A DNA stretch of 64,000 nt from an uncultured Oscillospiraceae bacterium (GCA_948471095.1 CAOKRG010000001.1:59943-123942); one strand, 5' to 3'. Counted from the stretch's first letter, positions 23,408 to 35,536 are shown. Translations and numbers: made by a program. Notes: generated by a model from the sequence alone, not told the origin.

Positions 23408-24042
23408 TACTTTTCCTCCCTAATTGGATGCCGGATGATGGTCCTCCATTTTTCCGGCGGGCTTTTGCGCGGGTCGCTGAGATAGACCTCATGGTGCCGC
23501 CGGGCGTCGCTGAAGTCGTTGGCATAGCCGTTTTCCGCCAGATACCGATCCATGCGGGCCACGGTCTCGGGCTCGCCGTCATAGGGGCCAATGTGAAGCA
23601 TCTGCACGCACAGGCCCTCCTCCAGGGTGCGAAAAGCCGCGCCAGAGCAGTCCAGCTTCTTCTTACGGGAGGCCTCCTCCACCGCCCAGTGAAGGTCCGC
23701 CTCTGTGACAAACTCCGGCAGGCGGATCACGGAAAGCCAATGAAAGGCGGACTTGTCCCGGTAGTCCACCCCTTGGACCCCCGGCTGCCACCAAAAGCCC
23801 TCCAGCGGCGGGACCACGTACTCATAAAAGCCGGGTATTTTGCGCTCGGTCTTATGGCTCATCTTCAAGGTGTACGCCACCGCGTACAGCACGGCCAGCG
23901 CCTGCTGGTACGCGCCGCCCTCCTGGTTCGGGTCGCCCCGTCCCTCCATGGCAATGAAGTTGGCCCGCGGGACCGCAACGATGCCGGGCGCGGCCTTGGG
24001 GGCATAGAGCTCCCTGCACTCCTTTTTGAAATCAAACGCCAT
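23407..24042 (-). CDS. GyrI-like small-molecule binding domain protein
   Basis: A 211-residue stand-alone protein with a GyrI/SOUL-like effector-binding fold and no DNA-binding domain. Markers are PRANFIAMEGRGDPNQEG near 30-47, PPLEGFWW near 78 and LHIGPYDGEPETVARMDRYL near 148-167, followed by HHEVYLSDPRKSPPEKWRTI, the usual C-terminal strand with a conserved acidic residue. Such proteins can bind or hydrolyse toxic cyclic compounds. The ligand here is unknown. Start ATG 24042 has AAAGGAGGAAG. Confidence 0.85.
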   Translation of the reverse strand: MAFDFKKECRELYAPKAAPGIVAVPRANFIAMEGRGDPNQEGGAYQQALAVLYAVAYTLKMSHKTERKIPGFYEYVVPPLEGFWWQPGVQGVDYRDKSAFHWLSVIRLPEFVTEADLHWAVEEASRKKKLDCSGAAFRTLEEGLCVQMLHIGPYDGEPETVARMDRYLAENGYANDFSDARRHHEVYLSDPRKSPPEKWRTIIRHPIREEK

Positions 24043-24112
24043 CTCTCTTCCTCCTTTTTGGGGCCTCCGCAACGAAAAAGCCTTCCTATCCGTGGCGGGG
24101 CGGGCGCTGTGC

Positions 24113-24939
24113 CTAGCTCCGCAAAAAAGCTGTCAGGCAGCTTTCCAGCTGGCCATAGGGCAGCACGGCAATTTCTGCCAATGTATACCGTCCCAGCAGC
24201 CAGGCTACGAACTGCCGCCCCAGGAAGTACCCCACGTCCGGCCGGCCCATAAAGCGCACCCAGTCGCCGAAGAAGTCCTGGACGCTCTCTCCCACCTCCA
24301 TCCGGCGCAGGTAGCCCGCCTTGATGGCCCCTTCATTCTCCCGGCACCAGCTGAGCCACCCGTCCCGGTCCTGGTGGAAAAGCTCCGGCTCCCCAGCCAG
24401 GCGCTGCTGGCATATCATGGCCACGCCCTCGCAGTATAATTGCAGCACGGCCCGCTGCCTTTCATTTTCTCCATCTTCCAGCTCCCCCCGCAGGGACTCA
24501 TGCCACAGATGGCCCAGCTCGTGGAACAGCAGGGCCTTCATGGCAGTCTCGCCGCACCAGTCCAGCTCGATGATCTTCTCCACCCCCAGCAGGATGGCAG
24601 GCGCGCCCTCCAGCCGGGTAGCCCACCCGGCTGCGCAGCACAGCCCCAGGTACAGCACGATGGTAGGCCCAATGCCCCCCAAAAGGGCAGGGCCCCTCGC
24701 CCGCAGGGCATCTACCGCGCACAGGAAAGAGGCGTGCAGCTCCCGCAGCTTGTCAGGCCGGGACAGGCTGGCCCGCAGCACAGGGGCCGCCTGCCGGCTA
24801 AAATCGTATTTTTCTATGTCTTCCAGGCACATCCGGGCCAGCTCCGGGGAGACGCCCGCGGCATAGGCCCGCCACTTTTCCAGGTCAAAGGGCTGGCCGA
24901 AAAATTCCCTTTCCACCTGTTCCGCCGTATCGATGATCT

Positions 24940-24943
<4 letters not shown>
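24113..24943 (-). CDS. putative zinc metallopeptidase-like protein (HExxH)
   Basis: A 276-residue protein with a zinc-protease signature: [14 protein letters not shown] near residue 140 gives HELGH, and about 30 residues later YCEGVAM supplies a Glu in the right position for a gluzincin third ligand. The layout resembles DUF2268-type predicted proteases. The N-terminus is charged and lacks a signal peptide, so action is cytosolic. Its start overlaps the uvrA stop by four bases (ATGA), so it is made with UvrA. The substrate is unknown. Confidence 0.7.
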
Positions 24944-27764
<2,821 letters not shown>

Positions 27765-27768
<4 letters not shown>

Positions 27769-28163
27769 TCTATCTCATCCTCTCCATAAGGAAAATAATG
27801 CTCCGCTTTGGACTGGAACTCCTTGAGCAGGCATATCCTGCCCCGCGCGTCAAATTCCACCAGCGATACGCCGTCGAAGCCGTCCTCTCCGTCATAGTCG
27901 CAGCGGAAGTACCACTCCACCGCCGTATGTTCCCCTTGGTGGAGAAAGCCCTTAATCCGCCATTCCAGCACCCGGCCCTTTTGGTTCCAGTCGCGAAACC
28001 ATCGCCTGACCTGCCCAAGCCCCCGGTATTCCGGGCCATAGCACTCGCTGTACACGATTCCCGGGGCGAAAATATCCCCCAGCTTTTCCGGCCGGTTCTC
28101 CAGCCAGCAGCGGAAGTATTCCCTTATCAGCCGTTCCCTCTGTTCATATTTTCCCTGTTCCAT
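27765..28163 (-). CDS. SnoaL-like (NTF2 fold) protein
   Basis: A 132-residue protein with the SnoaL/NTF2-like pattern: an N-terminal helix ending [20 protein letters not shown], then [20 protein letters not shown], then a strand-rich half ([33 protein letters not shown]). Such domains are small binding pockets or isomerases, and the ligand is unknown. Start ATG 28163 follows AGAGGAACC. The TGA overlaps the uvrA ATG. A second SnoaL-like gene occurs at 55317. Confidence 0.82.
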
Positions 28164-28176
28164 GATAGGTTCCTCT

Positions 28177-29592
28177 TTATTCAATGATTTCCGCGTCCCC
28201 ATCCAAAATTTTTATTGCCTGGGCGTTTGTAAGATACACTGTCCCTTCCGGCAGTTTCCCTCTGGGGGAGCCGCTCTCGCAGTGGACCTCAAGCTCCCGG
28301 GGCAGATAGCCCAAGCTGCCCGGCAGATTCTCCGCAGCCATCACGCTCCCGGCGCTGACCCCCACATAGACCAGCCCCCGCTCCAGGGCCGCGTCAAGAC
28401 TGCGGTCAAAGCCAACGGCCTTTATCCGTTCCAGCAGGTACTCCGTGGAGCCCCCGCAGAAGTATACCGTGTCGTACCCAGAGAGCTCCCCTGCGGACAT
28501 CTCCCTGTCAAGGTCAAAATCGGTTATGTGCCCGGGCAGGATGCCCGCGCCCAAAAGGTCGTTCCGGCACTTGGGCAGCACGGCTTTCGCGTCTTCGTCA
28601 ATGGCGGCGGTAGGGATGAACAGCGCCCTGGCCTTTGCGGGCGGCTTGCCCAGCATTTCTAAAAAGCAGTCCCTTACCACAGGGTTTTCAAACCCGGCGG
28701 AGGTAAGCAGAATGTGCTTCCCAGCGCCCCGGCCTTCCAGCCGCTTCTCCATTTGGATGTAGAGGCCCTCCTGGTAAACAGTCTGATACCCAAAAGAACG
28801 GTACAGAGAGACGGCGGGCTCCAGGTTGAGCCGCGTGTCCAGATGCAGGGCGGCGCAGCCCTGCTCCCCGGCGTGGCGTTCCAGGTTTTTCAGCAGCTCT
28901 TTCGCGATTCCCCCGCCCCGGTATTCCGGCCTTACGAACAGCCGCTTGACCTCGCCGGTTCCGGCCTCCTTTTTCCGGTAGGCCGCGCACCCCGCGGGAA
29001 GGCCGTCCGCATAGGCAATCCAAACCGCCTCGAGGTTTTCCTTTTCACTGTACCGGGTGTAGAAGCGCCGGTCCCCGCCCATTGCGTCCAGCATGAAATC
29101 ATCGTGCTCGGAAAAAAGGCGCAGCGCCTGTGGGGCGGAGGCTTCCGCCGGGACAATCTCCACGCCGCGCGCCTTGGCCCCGCTCCCGCCGCTCCGGCGG
29201 TCCGCCTCCCCCGCCGCCAGAATTTCCCTGACGTTTTCCTCCGCGGACCCCGTCAGCCGGACGACCTCCGGCAGCTGGTAAAAGCCCACGGCGCTCTCCA
29301 TGGCAAAGGCCTCCTCCGCCCCGCACAGAAACACTCTTTTGCCCAGCGCCAGGGCCATCCCCAGCTCGATGTGGGTCCCCCGCCCGCCGGGCAGGAGGAA
29401 GACGGCCGCGTCCGCATCTTCCACGCCCCGGCGCTCCCGCTGGGCAATCTCCCCCAGCCGCTCCGGCGTTTCCGCCTCTGGGTCAAGCTTTGTCCAGTCA
29501 TAAGTATGCTCCCAGCCGCGCTCCTTCAATCTTTGGGCATACCAGGAAACCGCCTCGCGGTTGGAAAGGCTGGATCCAATATAAAACCTCAT
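28177..29592 (-). CDS. three-domain fusion: deoxyribosyltransferase-like, GNAT and S51 peptidase-like
   Basis: A 471-residue frame. Residues 1-125 resemble nucleoside 2-deoxyribosyltransferases (MRFYIGSSLSNREAV, a DADAAVFLLPGGRGTHIELG block). Residues 145-290 are a GNAT acetyltransferase (KRLFVRPEYRGGGIAKELLK as acetyl-CoA loop, typical ending YIQMEKRL). Residues 296-471 are peptidase-S51-like (HILLTSAGFENP, VYFCGGSTEYLL and GVSAGSVMAAEN with the nucleophile Ser). No stop or frame break separates them. GGAGGGCC 13 bases before an internal ATG is a weak site only. The combined function is unknown. One possibility is processing a modified nucleoside-amino compound. ATGA overlap with the gene upstream. 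Confidence 0.8.
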   Translation of the reverse strand: MRFYIGSSLSNREAVSWYAQRLKERGWEHTYDWTKLDPEAETPERLGEIAQRERRGVEDADAAVFLLPGGRGTHIELGMALALGKRVFLCGAEEAFAMESAVGFYQLPEVVRLTGSAEENVREILAAGEADRRSGGSGAKARGVEIVPAEASAPQALRLFSEHDDFMLDAMGGDRRFYTRYSEKENLEAVWIAYADGLPAGCAAYRKKEAGTGEVKRLFVRPEYRGGGIAKELLKNLERHAGEQGCAALHLDTRLNLEPAVSLYRSFGYQTVYQEGLYIQMEKRLEGRGAGKHILLTSAGFENPVVRDCFLEMLGKPPAKARALFIPTAAIDEDAKAVLPKCRNDLLGAGILPGHITDFDLDREMSAGELSGYDTVYFCGGSTEYLLERIKAVGFDRSLDAALERGLVYVGVSAGSVMAAENLPGSLGYLPRELEVHCESGSPRGKLPEGTVYLTNAQAIKILDGDAEIIE

Positions 29593-30695
29593 TCCCCGCT
29601 CCCCTCTCCTGTCTCTTGGCCGCCAAAGCCGTTGAACCAGGCCCGTTCCTCAAAGGGCTTTTTGGGCGGCGAGGGCCGGGGCTCCTGGGCGGCTTTGCCC
29701 ACCGGCAGGTAGCACACCAAGCTGTAATCCTCCGGCACGCCCAAAACCGCCGCCATTTTCAGGTCGATCCGGTCCAGGTCCGTGATGTGCCCCTCGTACC
29801 AGCAGCTCTCATAGCCCAGGGCCTTGATGGCCAGCAGCATGTTCTCGATGGCGGCGGAATAGTCCTGCACCTGGTAGCAGCGGTCCCGGTAGGCGAAGAT
29901 TTTCCGGGTCAGCACGCAGATGGCCGCCGGGGCGGTGCTGGCGACGGGCGGGTCGATGGCCGCCTTAAGCCGGGCCAGGACCTCCGGGCCGTCCACGGCG
30001 ATGAGGCTGGTGGTCTGCTTGTTGCACCCCGAGGGCGCGGCCAGGCCCGCCTCCATGATCTTCCGCAGGTCCTCCCGGGGCACCGGCTGGGGCAGATACC
30101 GGCCCCGGTAGCTTGTTCTCTTTGCAATCAGCTCCAGCATGTCCATAGCAGCATCGTCCTTTCCTTTCGTGTGGGGGGCCAGCGTCTTGGCGTAAACCAC
30201 GCTCTCAAATTCCACATCCATACGGTACTTTTTGAACCGGGACTTCCGCTGGACCTCAAAGCCCAGCCCGTCCAGCAAAGCGCGGGAGGCGGCATTCTCC
30301 GCCGCAGCCTCCGCCGTAACCGTTTGGGCCCCCCGCTCCCGCAGCCAATGGAGCAGCAGGGAGACCGTCTCCCGGCCCAGGCCCTGCCGCCAGTGGCTTT
30401 TGTGGATGCAGTAGCCGATGTCATAGACCTTCCCCGCCTCGTCCGGGAACATGCAGCAGGTGCCCGCCCGCTCCCCAGACCCGGCCAGCTCCACCACCAG
30501 ATAGTATCCGTCCGGGCTGTCCTCCATGCGGTCCAGAGCCTTTTGATAGACCGCGTCCACATGGTCCCGGTCCGGGTCGCTGAGATATGCTCCGTTTTCC
30601 GGGTCGAACCACATCCCCGTCACAAATTCCAGGTCGGACCTCCGGTAGTCCCGCACGCGGACCCTTTCCCCGGTCAGGCTGTCCCCGATGCGCAT
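29589..30695 (-). CDS. GNAT acetyltransferase fused in frame to a nitroreductase
   Basis: A 368-residue frame with two complete domains. Residues 1-180 are a RimJ/RimL-like GNAT N-acetyltransferase (IGYCIHKSHWRQGLGRETVS as acetyl-CoA loop). Residues 184-368 are an FMN nitroreductase (MLELIAKRTSYRGRYLP, AGLAAPSGCNKQTTSL, ALGYESCWYEGHI). The linker runs from YAKTL to MDMLEL with no stop, yet AAAGGAAAGGA lies ten bases before the internal ATG at 30146, as if two genes became joined. Start ATG 30695 has GGAGGAGG and overlaps the end of the GrpB gene by 22 bases. Confidence 0.82.
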   Translation of the reverse strand: MRIGDSLTGERVRVRDYRRSDLEFVTGMWFDPENGAYLSDPDRDHVDAVYQKALDRMEDSPDGYYLVVELAGSGERAGTCCMFPDEAGKVYDIGYCIHKSHWRQGLGRETVSLLLHWLRERGAQTVTAEAAAENAASRALLDGLGFEVQRKSRFKKYRMDVEFESVVYAKTLAPHTKGKDDAAMDMLELIAKRTSYRGRYLPQPVPREDLRKIMEAGLAAPSGCNKQTTSLIAVDGPEVLARLKAAIDPPVASTAPAAICVLTRKIFAYRDRCYQVQDYSAAIENMLLAIKALGYESCWYEGHITDLDRIDLKMAAVLGVPEDYSLVCYLPVGKAAQEPRPSPPKKPFEERAWFNGFGGQETGEGSGE

Positions 30696-31744
30696 GATTT
30701 TGCCTCCTCCCTTTGGGCGAGAATGTCCGCTTTCCGATATTCCGCCAGCTTTTCCAGCAGGGCCAGCTCCGCCCCGTTGGGACGGACAAAGCGCATGGGG
30801 GTGCGGCACACATTCTCGAATTTCCTGCCGAACAGGATCTTCTCTCTCCCCCCGGCGCAGGAGCCGCAGCGGGCGCAGGCGTCCACATGGGCCCAGCAGA
30901 GCTCCTTTTCCCGCTGAGACAATTCCGCGTCCTCATACCAGGGCGAACCGCCGTCGTCCGTCCACACCGTCAGCGGGGCCATGTCCGCCTCGTCCCCTGC
31001 GCCGTTGACCAGGAAAAAGCAGACGGGTCTGCCCGCGTACTGGACCGCCCAATAAAATTGACCGGCCCAATATCCCCCGGCCCGCTCCAGCTCCATGCCG
31101 CTCCGGCGCAGGGAGGCCAGAAAATGGAGGGGCGCTTCCTGCTCCCCCGCTGGGAAGGCCTCGCGGATCAGGACTTCTGGACGCAGGCAGCGGCCTACGT
31201 ATTCCTCCTTTGCCAGGGCCGTATATTGGGCCACGAACGCCGTCTTCTGCCGGGTGTACCCGTCCCGGTCGTGCTCATACTGTTTCCAGAGGCCCAGCTT
31301 CAGGGCCTCATACTCTTTGGCGGTCTCGGGATGGGCGTTCAGATAGTCCCTAAAGTACAGCTCATCGTGGTCCCCGATAAGCCGCAGATGCAGGTGAAAC
31401 ACCCGCTCCGCGAAGCCCTCGGGAGTGTAGCCCTTGTTGAAATCAGCCCTGTCACGGTTCCGCGACATGCAGATATACCCCGCCGCTTTCAGCGCGCCTG
31501 CCGCGCTTTTCAGCGCCGCACTATCCGGGAGCTCTATCAGGACGTCAATTATGGGCTTGGCCCATATGCCCTTTATGGCCGTGCTACCGATGTGGCTGAG
31601 AACCGCCCCAGGTCCCAGCAGCTCTCGTAAAAGGGCCGCTTCTTCCCCATACCAGGGGGCCCAATCGTCCCGGTGCTCCGTCAGGAAGATGGGGAACAGC
31701 TGCCACAGCTCCTCCAGGGTCATTTCGCTCAGGCTTTTGCTCAT
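30674..31744 (-). CDS. GrpB/UPF0157 nucleotidyltransferase-like protein with unknown Cys-containing C-terminal domain
   Basis: A 356-residue protein. Residues 1-180 match GrpB/UPF0157 (LGPGAVLSHIGSTAIKGIWA, KPIIDVLIEL, then HLHLRLIGDHDELYFRDYL), a nucleotidyltransferase-fold family of unknown substrate. Residues 190-356 form an extra domain I do not recognise, with CWAHVDACARCGSCAGGREK near 290, a CX2C pair preceded by further Cys and His, so metal binding is likely. Start ATG 31744 follows AAAGGAGG. It sits in the uvrB-uvrA interval. Confidence 0.78.
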   Translation of the reverse strand: MSKSLSEMTLEELWQLFPIFLTEHRDDWAPWYGEEAALLRELLGPGAVLSHIGSTAIKGIWAKPIIDVLIELPDSAALKSAAGALKAAGYICMSRNRDRADFNKGYTPEGFAERVFHLHLRLIGDHDELYFRDYLNAHPETAKEYEALKLGLWKQYEHDRDGYTRQKTAFVAQYTALAKEEYVGRCLRPEVLIREAFPAGEQEAPLHFLASLRRSGMELERAGGYWAGQFYWAVQYAGRPVCFFLVNGAGDEADMAPLTVWTDDGGSPWYEDAELSQREKELCWAHVDACARCGSCAGGREKILFGRKFENVCRTPMRFVRPNGAELALLEKLAEYRKADILAQREEAKSCASGTA

Positions 31745-31765
31745 TATCTGGCCTCCTTTCTTTAT

Positions 31766-32377
31766 TCATAAGTATTTTTTACACCGCCGGGCCAGCTCCC
31801 CGGTGCGCAGCCACTCCCGCAGGGTGGCAAGGCCCGCCTCGTTGCGGGGGCAGGGCAGCCACAGGTGCAGGTAGCCGGTCTCGCCGTATTTGTCCTTTAC
31901 ATGCGCTATGGCCCGCTCTATGTGTTCTTCCTCGCTCCAATGGGGCCAGTGGGCCCTGCTGTACTCCATGATCCGGCGCACCACCCGCTCCGGGTCCAGG
32001 TCCCGGTCCGCCTCGCTGACGATGCGGCCATACAGGTTCCGGGGCGGCTCCTGCCGGGAGGCCCGGTGGTCCTCCACGGCCTCCCGCATGGTCTGCCGCT
32101 GCCGGGGGGTAAACCATCGTTCCAGGTTCTTGTCCTCCCACAGCCACTGGCCGGAGACGGCCTCGTGCTTCTCCCGGCTGACCCGGATGCCCACGTCATG
32201 GTAAGCGGCCACGGTATAGACCATGTTTTGGTCCGCGTCCAGCCCCTCCAGCAGGGCGAAGCTGTTCTCCAAAACCACCCGCACATGCTCCGGCCCGTGG
32301 GCGGCGTCGTGGGCCTGATAGAGGGGCAAAATGTTCCGCTCGACATACGCTTTCAGTTCCGGGTCTACCCTATCCAT
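31766..32377 (-). CDS. HD-domain phosphohydrolase
   Basis: A 203-residue HD-superfamily hydrolase. The metal ligands are visible as HGPEHVRVVL (first His region) and AAYHDVGI (HD pair near 59-60), then EDHR and a SEADRDLDPERVVRRIMEY block with the final Asp. Such enzymes hydrolyse phosphate esters, often nucleotides. The substrate is not predictable. It starts 19 bases after uvrB, with AAGGGGAC as ribosome site, and is the first of the inserted genes. Confidence 0.85.
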   Translation of the reverse strand: MDRVDPELKAYVERNILPLYQAHDAAHGPEHVRVVLENSFALLEGLDADQNMVYTVAAYHDVGIRVSREKHEAVSGQWLWEDKNLERWFTPRQRQTMREAVEDHRASRQEPPRNLYGRIVSEADRDLDPERVVRRIMEYSRAHWPHWSEEEHIERAIAHVKDKYGETGYLHLWLPCPRNEAGLATLREWLRTGELARRCKKYL

Positions 32378-32396
32378 ATCCGTCCCCTTTCTAAGG

Positions 32397-34397
32397 TCAT
32401 CCCCTGGCTCCCCTGCGCCTGGGCAGGGGCGCGTGGCCGGCGTTTCCGGTTTCCAGCTCCTTGATCTTGTCCCGCAAATAAGCCGCGTGCTCGAACTCCA
32501 AGAGCTTGGCCGCCGCCTTCATCTCCTTCTTGTACTGCTCGATCAGCTGGGCCCGCTCGGCGGGGGTGTAGTGCTTCTTTTTCTTCTTGCCATCGTCCTT
32601 GTGGCTGGAAATCTCCAAAATCTCCGCCACGTCCTTTCGAATGGTCTTGGGCACAATGCCGTGCTCCTGGTTGTACCGCTCCTGAATAGCCCGCCTGCGC
32701 TCGGTCTCGGTGATGGCGTACTCCATGGACTCGGTCACCTGGTCCGCGTACATGATCACCTCGCCCTGGGCGTTCCGGGCCGCGCGGCCGATGGTCTGAA
32801 TGAGGCTTCTGCCGCTGCGCAGAAACCCCTCCTTGTCCGCGTCCAGAATGGCCACCAAAGTGACCTCCGGCAGGTCCAGGCCCTCCCGCAGCAGGTTGAT
32901 GCCCACCAGCACGTCGAATTCCCCCAGCCGCAGGTCGCGAATGATCTCCATGCGCTCCACCGTGTCGATGTCGTGGTGCATGTACCGCACCCGGATGCCG
33001 AAGTTCTCAAAATAACTGGTCAGGTCCTCCGCCATCTTCTTGGTCAGGGTGGTCACCAGCACCCGTTCCTCCCGCTCTACCCGCAGGTTGATCTCCGAGA
33101 TCAGGTCGTCGATCTGCCCGTCCGTGGGCTTCACCGTCACCTTGGGGTCCAAAAGGCCCGTGGGCCGGATGACCTGTTCCACCACCTGGGCGGACTTCTC
33201 CAGCTCCAAATCCCCCGGCGTGGCGCTGACGAAAATGGCCTGGTTGATGTGGGAATAGAACTCGTCAAAATTGAGGGGCCGGTTGTCGTAGGCCGAGGGC
33301 AGGCGGAAGCCGTAGTCCACCAGCATCTGCTTGCGGGCGTGGTCGCCCCCGAACATGCCCCGCACCTGGGGCAGGGTCACGTGGCTCTCGTCCACGAAAA
33401 GCAGGTAATCGTCCGGGAAATAGTCCAAAAGGGTAAAGGGTGCGCTGCCCGGCTCCCGGCCGGAGAGCACCCGGGAATAGTTCTCGATGCCCTTGCAGAA
33501 GCCGATCTCCGAGAGCATCTCCACATCGTGCCGGGTCCGCTCGGTGATGCGCTGGGCCTCGATGAGCTTGCCCTGTTCCTTGAAAGCGGCGGCCTGCACC
33601 TCCATCTCCCCCAAGATGTTCTCAATGGCGGACTTCATCTTGTCCCCGGGCACGATATAGTGGGAGGCCGGGTAAATGCCGATGTGCTTGAGCTCGGCGG
33701 TCACCTCCCCGGTCAGGGGGTCGAACTCCCGCAGCCGCTCGATCTCGTCCCCAAAGAACTCCACCCGCACCGCCTTGTCGCTGGAAACGGCGGGGAAGAT
33801 CTCCACCACGTCCCCCCGCACCCGGAACTTGTTGCGGATGAAGTTCACGTCGTTGCGCTCATATTGCAGCTCCACCAGCTTGCGCAGCAGGTCGTCCCGG
33901 TTCTTCTCCATGCCGGGGCGCAGGGAGATGACCATGGTCCGGTAGTCGATGGGGTCGCCCAGGCTGTAGATGCAGGACACGGAGGCCACGATGATCACGT
34001 CCCGGCGCTCGGAGAGGGCGCAGGTGGCGCTGTGGCGCAGCTTGTCGATCTCGTCGTTGATGGCGGAGTCCTTTTCAATATAGGTATCCGTCTGCACGAT
34101 GTAGGCCTCGGGCTGGTAATAGTCGTAATAACTGACGAAGTATTCCACCGCGTTTTCCGGGAAGAACTCCCGGAACTCGGAGCAGAGCTGGGCGGCCAGG
34201 GTCTTGTTGTGGGCCAGCACCAGGGTGGGCCGGTTCAGCCGGGCGATGACGTTGGCCATGGTAAAGGTTTTGCCCGAGCCAGTGACGCCCAGCAGGGTCT
34301 GCTCCCGGTCTCCGTTTTCCACGCCCCGCACCAGCTGGCTGATGGCCTCGGGCTGGTCGCCGGTGGGCTGGTATTTCGACGCCAATTTAAAGTCCAT
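32397..34397 (-). CDS. uvrB: excinuclease ABC subunit B
   Basis: Damage-verifying helicase-like subunit of nucleotide excision repair. The 666 residues carry Walker [15 protein letters not shown] near 38, the beta-hairpin [10 protein letters not shown] near 95, DESHVTLPQ as Walker B, motif VI region QTIGRAARN, and the C-terminal UVR domain for UvrC contact ([20 protein letters not shown]). Start ATG 34397 has AAGGAG. An upstream extension would run into the leader hairpin. Five genes separate it from uvrA, which usually is adjacent in Firmicutes. No LexA-type box was found in the leader. Confidence 0.98.
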   Translation of the reverse strand: MDFKLASKYQPTGDQPEAISQLVRGVENGDREQTLLGVTGSGKTFTMANVIARLNRPTLVLAHNKTLAAQLCSEFREFFPENAVEYFVSYYDYYQPEAYIVQTDTYIEKDSAINDEIDKLRHSATCALSERRDVIIVASVSCIYSLGDPIDYRTMVISLRPGMEKNRDDLLRKLVELQYERNDVNFIRNKFRVRGDVVEIFPAVSSDKAVRVEFFGDEIERLREFDPLTGEVTAELKHIGIYPASHYIVPGDKMKSAIENILGEMEVQAAAFKEQGKLIEAQRITERTRHDVEMLSEIGFCKGIENYSRVLSGREPGSAPFTLLDYFPDDYLLFVDESHVTLPQVRGMFGGDHARKQMLVDYGFRLPSAYDNRPLNFDEFYSHINQAIFVSATPGDLELEKSAQVVEQVIRPTGLLDPKVTVKPTDGQIDDLISEINLRVEREERVLVTTLTKKMAEDLTSYFENFGIRVRYMHHDIDTVERMEIIRDLRLGEFDVLVGINLLREGLDLPEVTLVAILDADKEGFLRSGRSLIQTIGRAARNAQGEVIMYADQVTESMEYAITETERRRAIQERYNQEHGIVPKTIRKDVAEILEISSHKDDGKKKKKHYTPAERAQLIEQYKKEMKAAAKLLEFEHAAYLRDKIKELETGNAGHAPLPRRRGARG

Positions 34398-34427
34398 GAC
34401 AAATCTCCTTGGGGTATAGTTAATTAA

Positions 34428-34448
34428 GTTCAAAAGAAGCTTTTGAAC
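34428..34448 (-). promoter_or_regulatory. palindrome in the uvrB leader
   Basis: GTTCAAAAG-CTT-CTTTTGAAC, 9-bp arms with a 3-base centre, 30 bases upstream of the uvrB start. It could be an operator or a 5' RNA hairpin. Confidence 0.45.
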
Positions 34449-34465
34449 CAGGCGGGGAGGTTACT

Positions 34466-34660
34466 GGGAGTGTCCAACCGTGCGCTTTGTCTAAGAGAAA
34501 AGCCCACCAAGCGCAACATTGAAAGTTTTGTCCACTTTTTCAAAAGTGGCAGAGCGCGAGACAGAGTCTCGCGGCCTTGCCGTAATGCGCGACCTTTGCG
34601 CATGGAGGCCATCTATTACTCAACAAAATTAATTTCGCAAGAAATCTTAATGATAAATCC
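34466..34660 (+). repeat. chimeric repeat: family A left part with MITE-like right end
   Basis: Begins with the family A end GGGAGTGTCCAACCGTGCG and has AAGCGCAACATTGAAAGTTT and CCACTTTTTCAAAAGTGG. It then switches to GGAGGCCATCTATTACTCAA and ATTTCGCAAGAAATCTTA, which matches the right end of the element at 52453-52578 instead of the family A right end. Confidence 0.65.
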
Positions 34661-34680
34661 ACCTAGGTTGTATGGCCGGG

Positions 34681-35421
34681 TCAGGGCTCCGGCCAGCTCA
34701 GCTCCTCCGCCTGCCGCCGGGCGGCCTCCATTTCCTCCCGCCGCTCCCGGATCAGACTGGCCTCCGCCGAGGCCAGGAGCCCGCAGTCCCGAAAGGACAT
34801 CACATCCTCTCCCGCGAATATAATGTGGTCCTGCAGGGCCGCGTCTATGCTCATCAAAGCCGCCTGCACCTGCCGCGTCACCACGATGTCCTCCTGGGAG
34901 GGCGCCGCCTGGCCGCTGGGATGGTTGTGGGCCAGCAGCACGGCCTGGGCGTCGTGCTGGATGCAGAGCCCCACCAGCCGCCGGATGTACACCGGCACCG
35001 CCCCGATGGAGCCCTCGTTAAGAATGCCGTTATACAGCAGGCCCTTGCGGCTGTCCAGCAGCATCAGCCCCACAGCCTCGGTTTTGCGGCCCATAAATTT
35101 GGGGCGGAACAGCTCCACCGCCGAACGGGCGTCCATCACCCGCTTCAGCCGCTCCGCCTCGTCCTCCATGCAGGCCCTGGCCAGCTCCAGAGTCAGCCGC
35201 AAAAAATGCGCCGCCCCGGGGGTCATGCCAGGCAGGCGGGCCAGCTCCCCTTCCGGCGCGGCCGCCACGCCTCCAAAGCTCCCCAGCGCGTCCAGCATGC
35301 CCGCCAGCGCCTGTTCGGCCTGGCCCGCAGGCAGCACGTATTCCAGGGCCTCCCGCAAAAGCCCCAGCCTCCGCTTCTCGCCAGGGCTGGTTTTCTCCGC
35401 CCGTCTTCTCTTCGCCCCCAT
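34681..35421 (-). CDS. radC: RadC family JAB/MPN protein
   Basis: A 246-residue RadC homologue: N-terminal helix-hairpin-helix-like region (LARLPGMTPGAAHFLRLT) and C-terminal JAB1/MPN metal-protease-like domain with AHNHPSGQAAPSQED near 169-183, the JAMM zinc motif. Family function is unsettled. The name is historical and a direct recombination role is doubtful. Start ATG 35421 has AAAGGGGG. A consensus promoter with a palindrome stands upstream (35454-35482). Confidence 0.92.
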   Translation of the reverse strand: MGAKRRRAEKTSPGEKRRLGLLREALEYVLPAGQAEQALAGMLDALGSFGGVAAAPEGELARLPGMTPGAAHFLRLTLELARACMEDEAERLKRVMDARSAVELFRPKFMGRKTEAVGLMLLDSRKGLLYNGILNEGSIGAVPVYIRRLVGLCIQHDAQAVLLAHNHPSGQAAPSQEDIVVTRQVQAALMSIDAALQDHIIFAGEDVMSFRDCGLLASAEASLIRERREEMEAARRQAEELSWPEP

Positions 35422-35453
35422 GTCCCGGCCCCCTTTCCATCGCCTTACGCACT

Positions 35454-35482
35454 ATTTTACCAAACGTTTGTTTCTTTGTCAA
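35454..35482 (-). promoter_or_regulatory. sigma-A promoter of radC with palindrome in the spacer
   Basis: Minus strand: -35 TTGACA (35477-35482), 17-base spacer containing the 10-bp palindrome CAAACGTTTG (35461-35470), -10 TAAAAT (35454-35459). A repressor site in the spacer is likely. Confidence 0.75.
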
Positions 35483-35536
35483 GTCATACTTGCAGGCTGC
35501 TCCATATCCTCCCGCTTTCCGAAAAAGCGCGCCCTG

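Noticed and set aside
34398-34470. LexA/SOS box upstream of uvrB
   Set aside because: No CGAAC-N4-GTTCG-type site was seen. The palindrome at 34428 has a different sequence, so it is listed only as a possible operator or hairpin.
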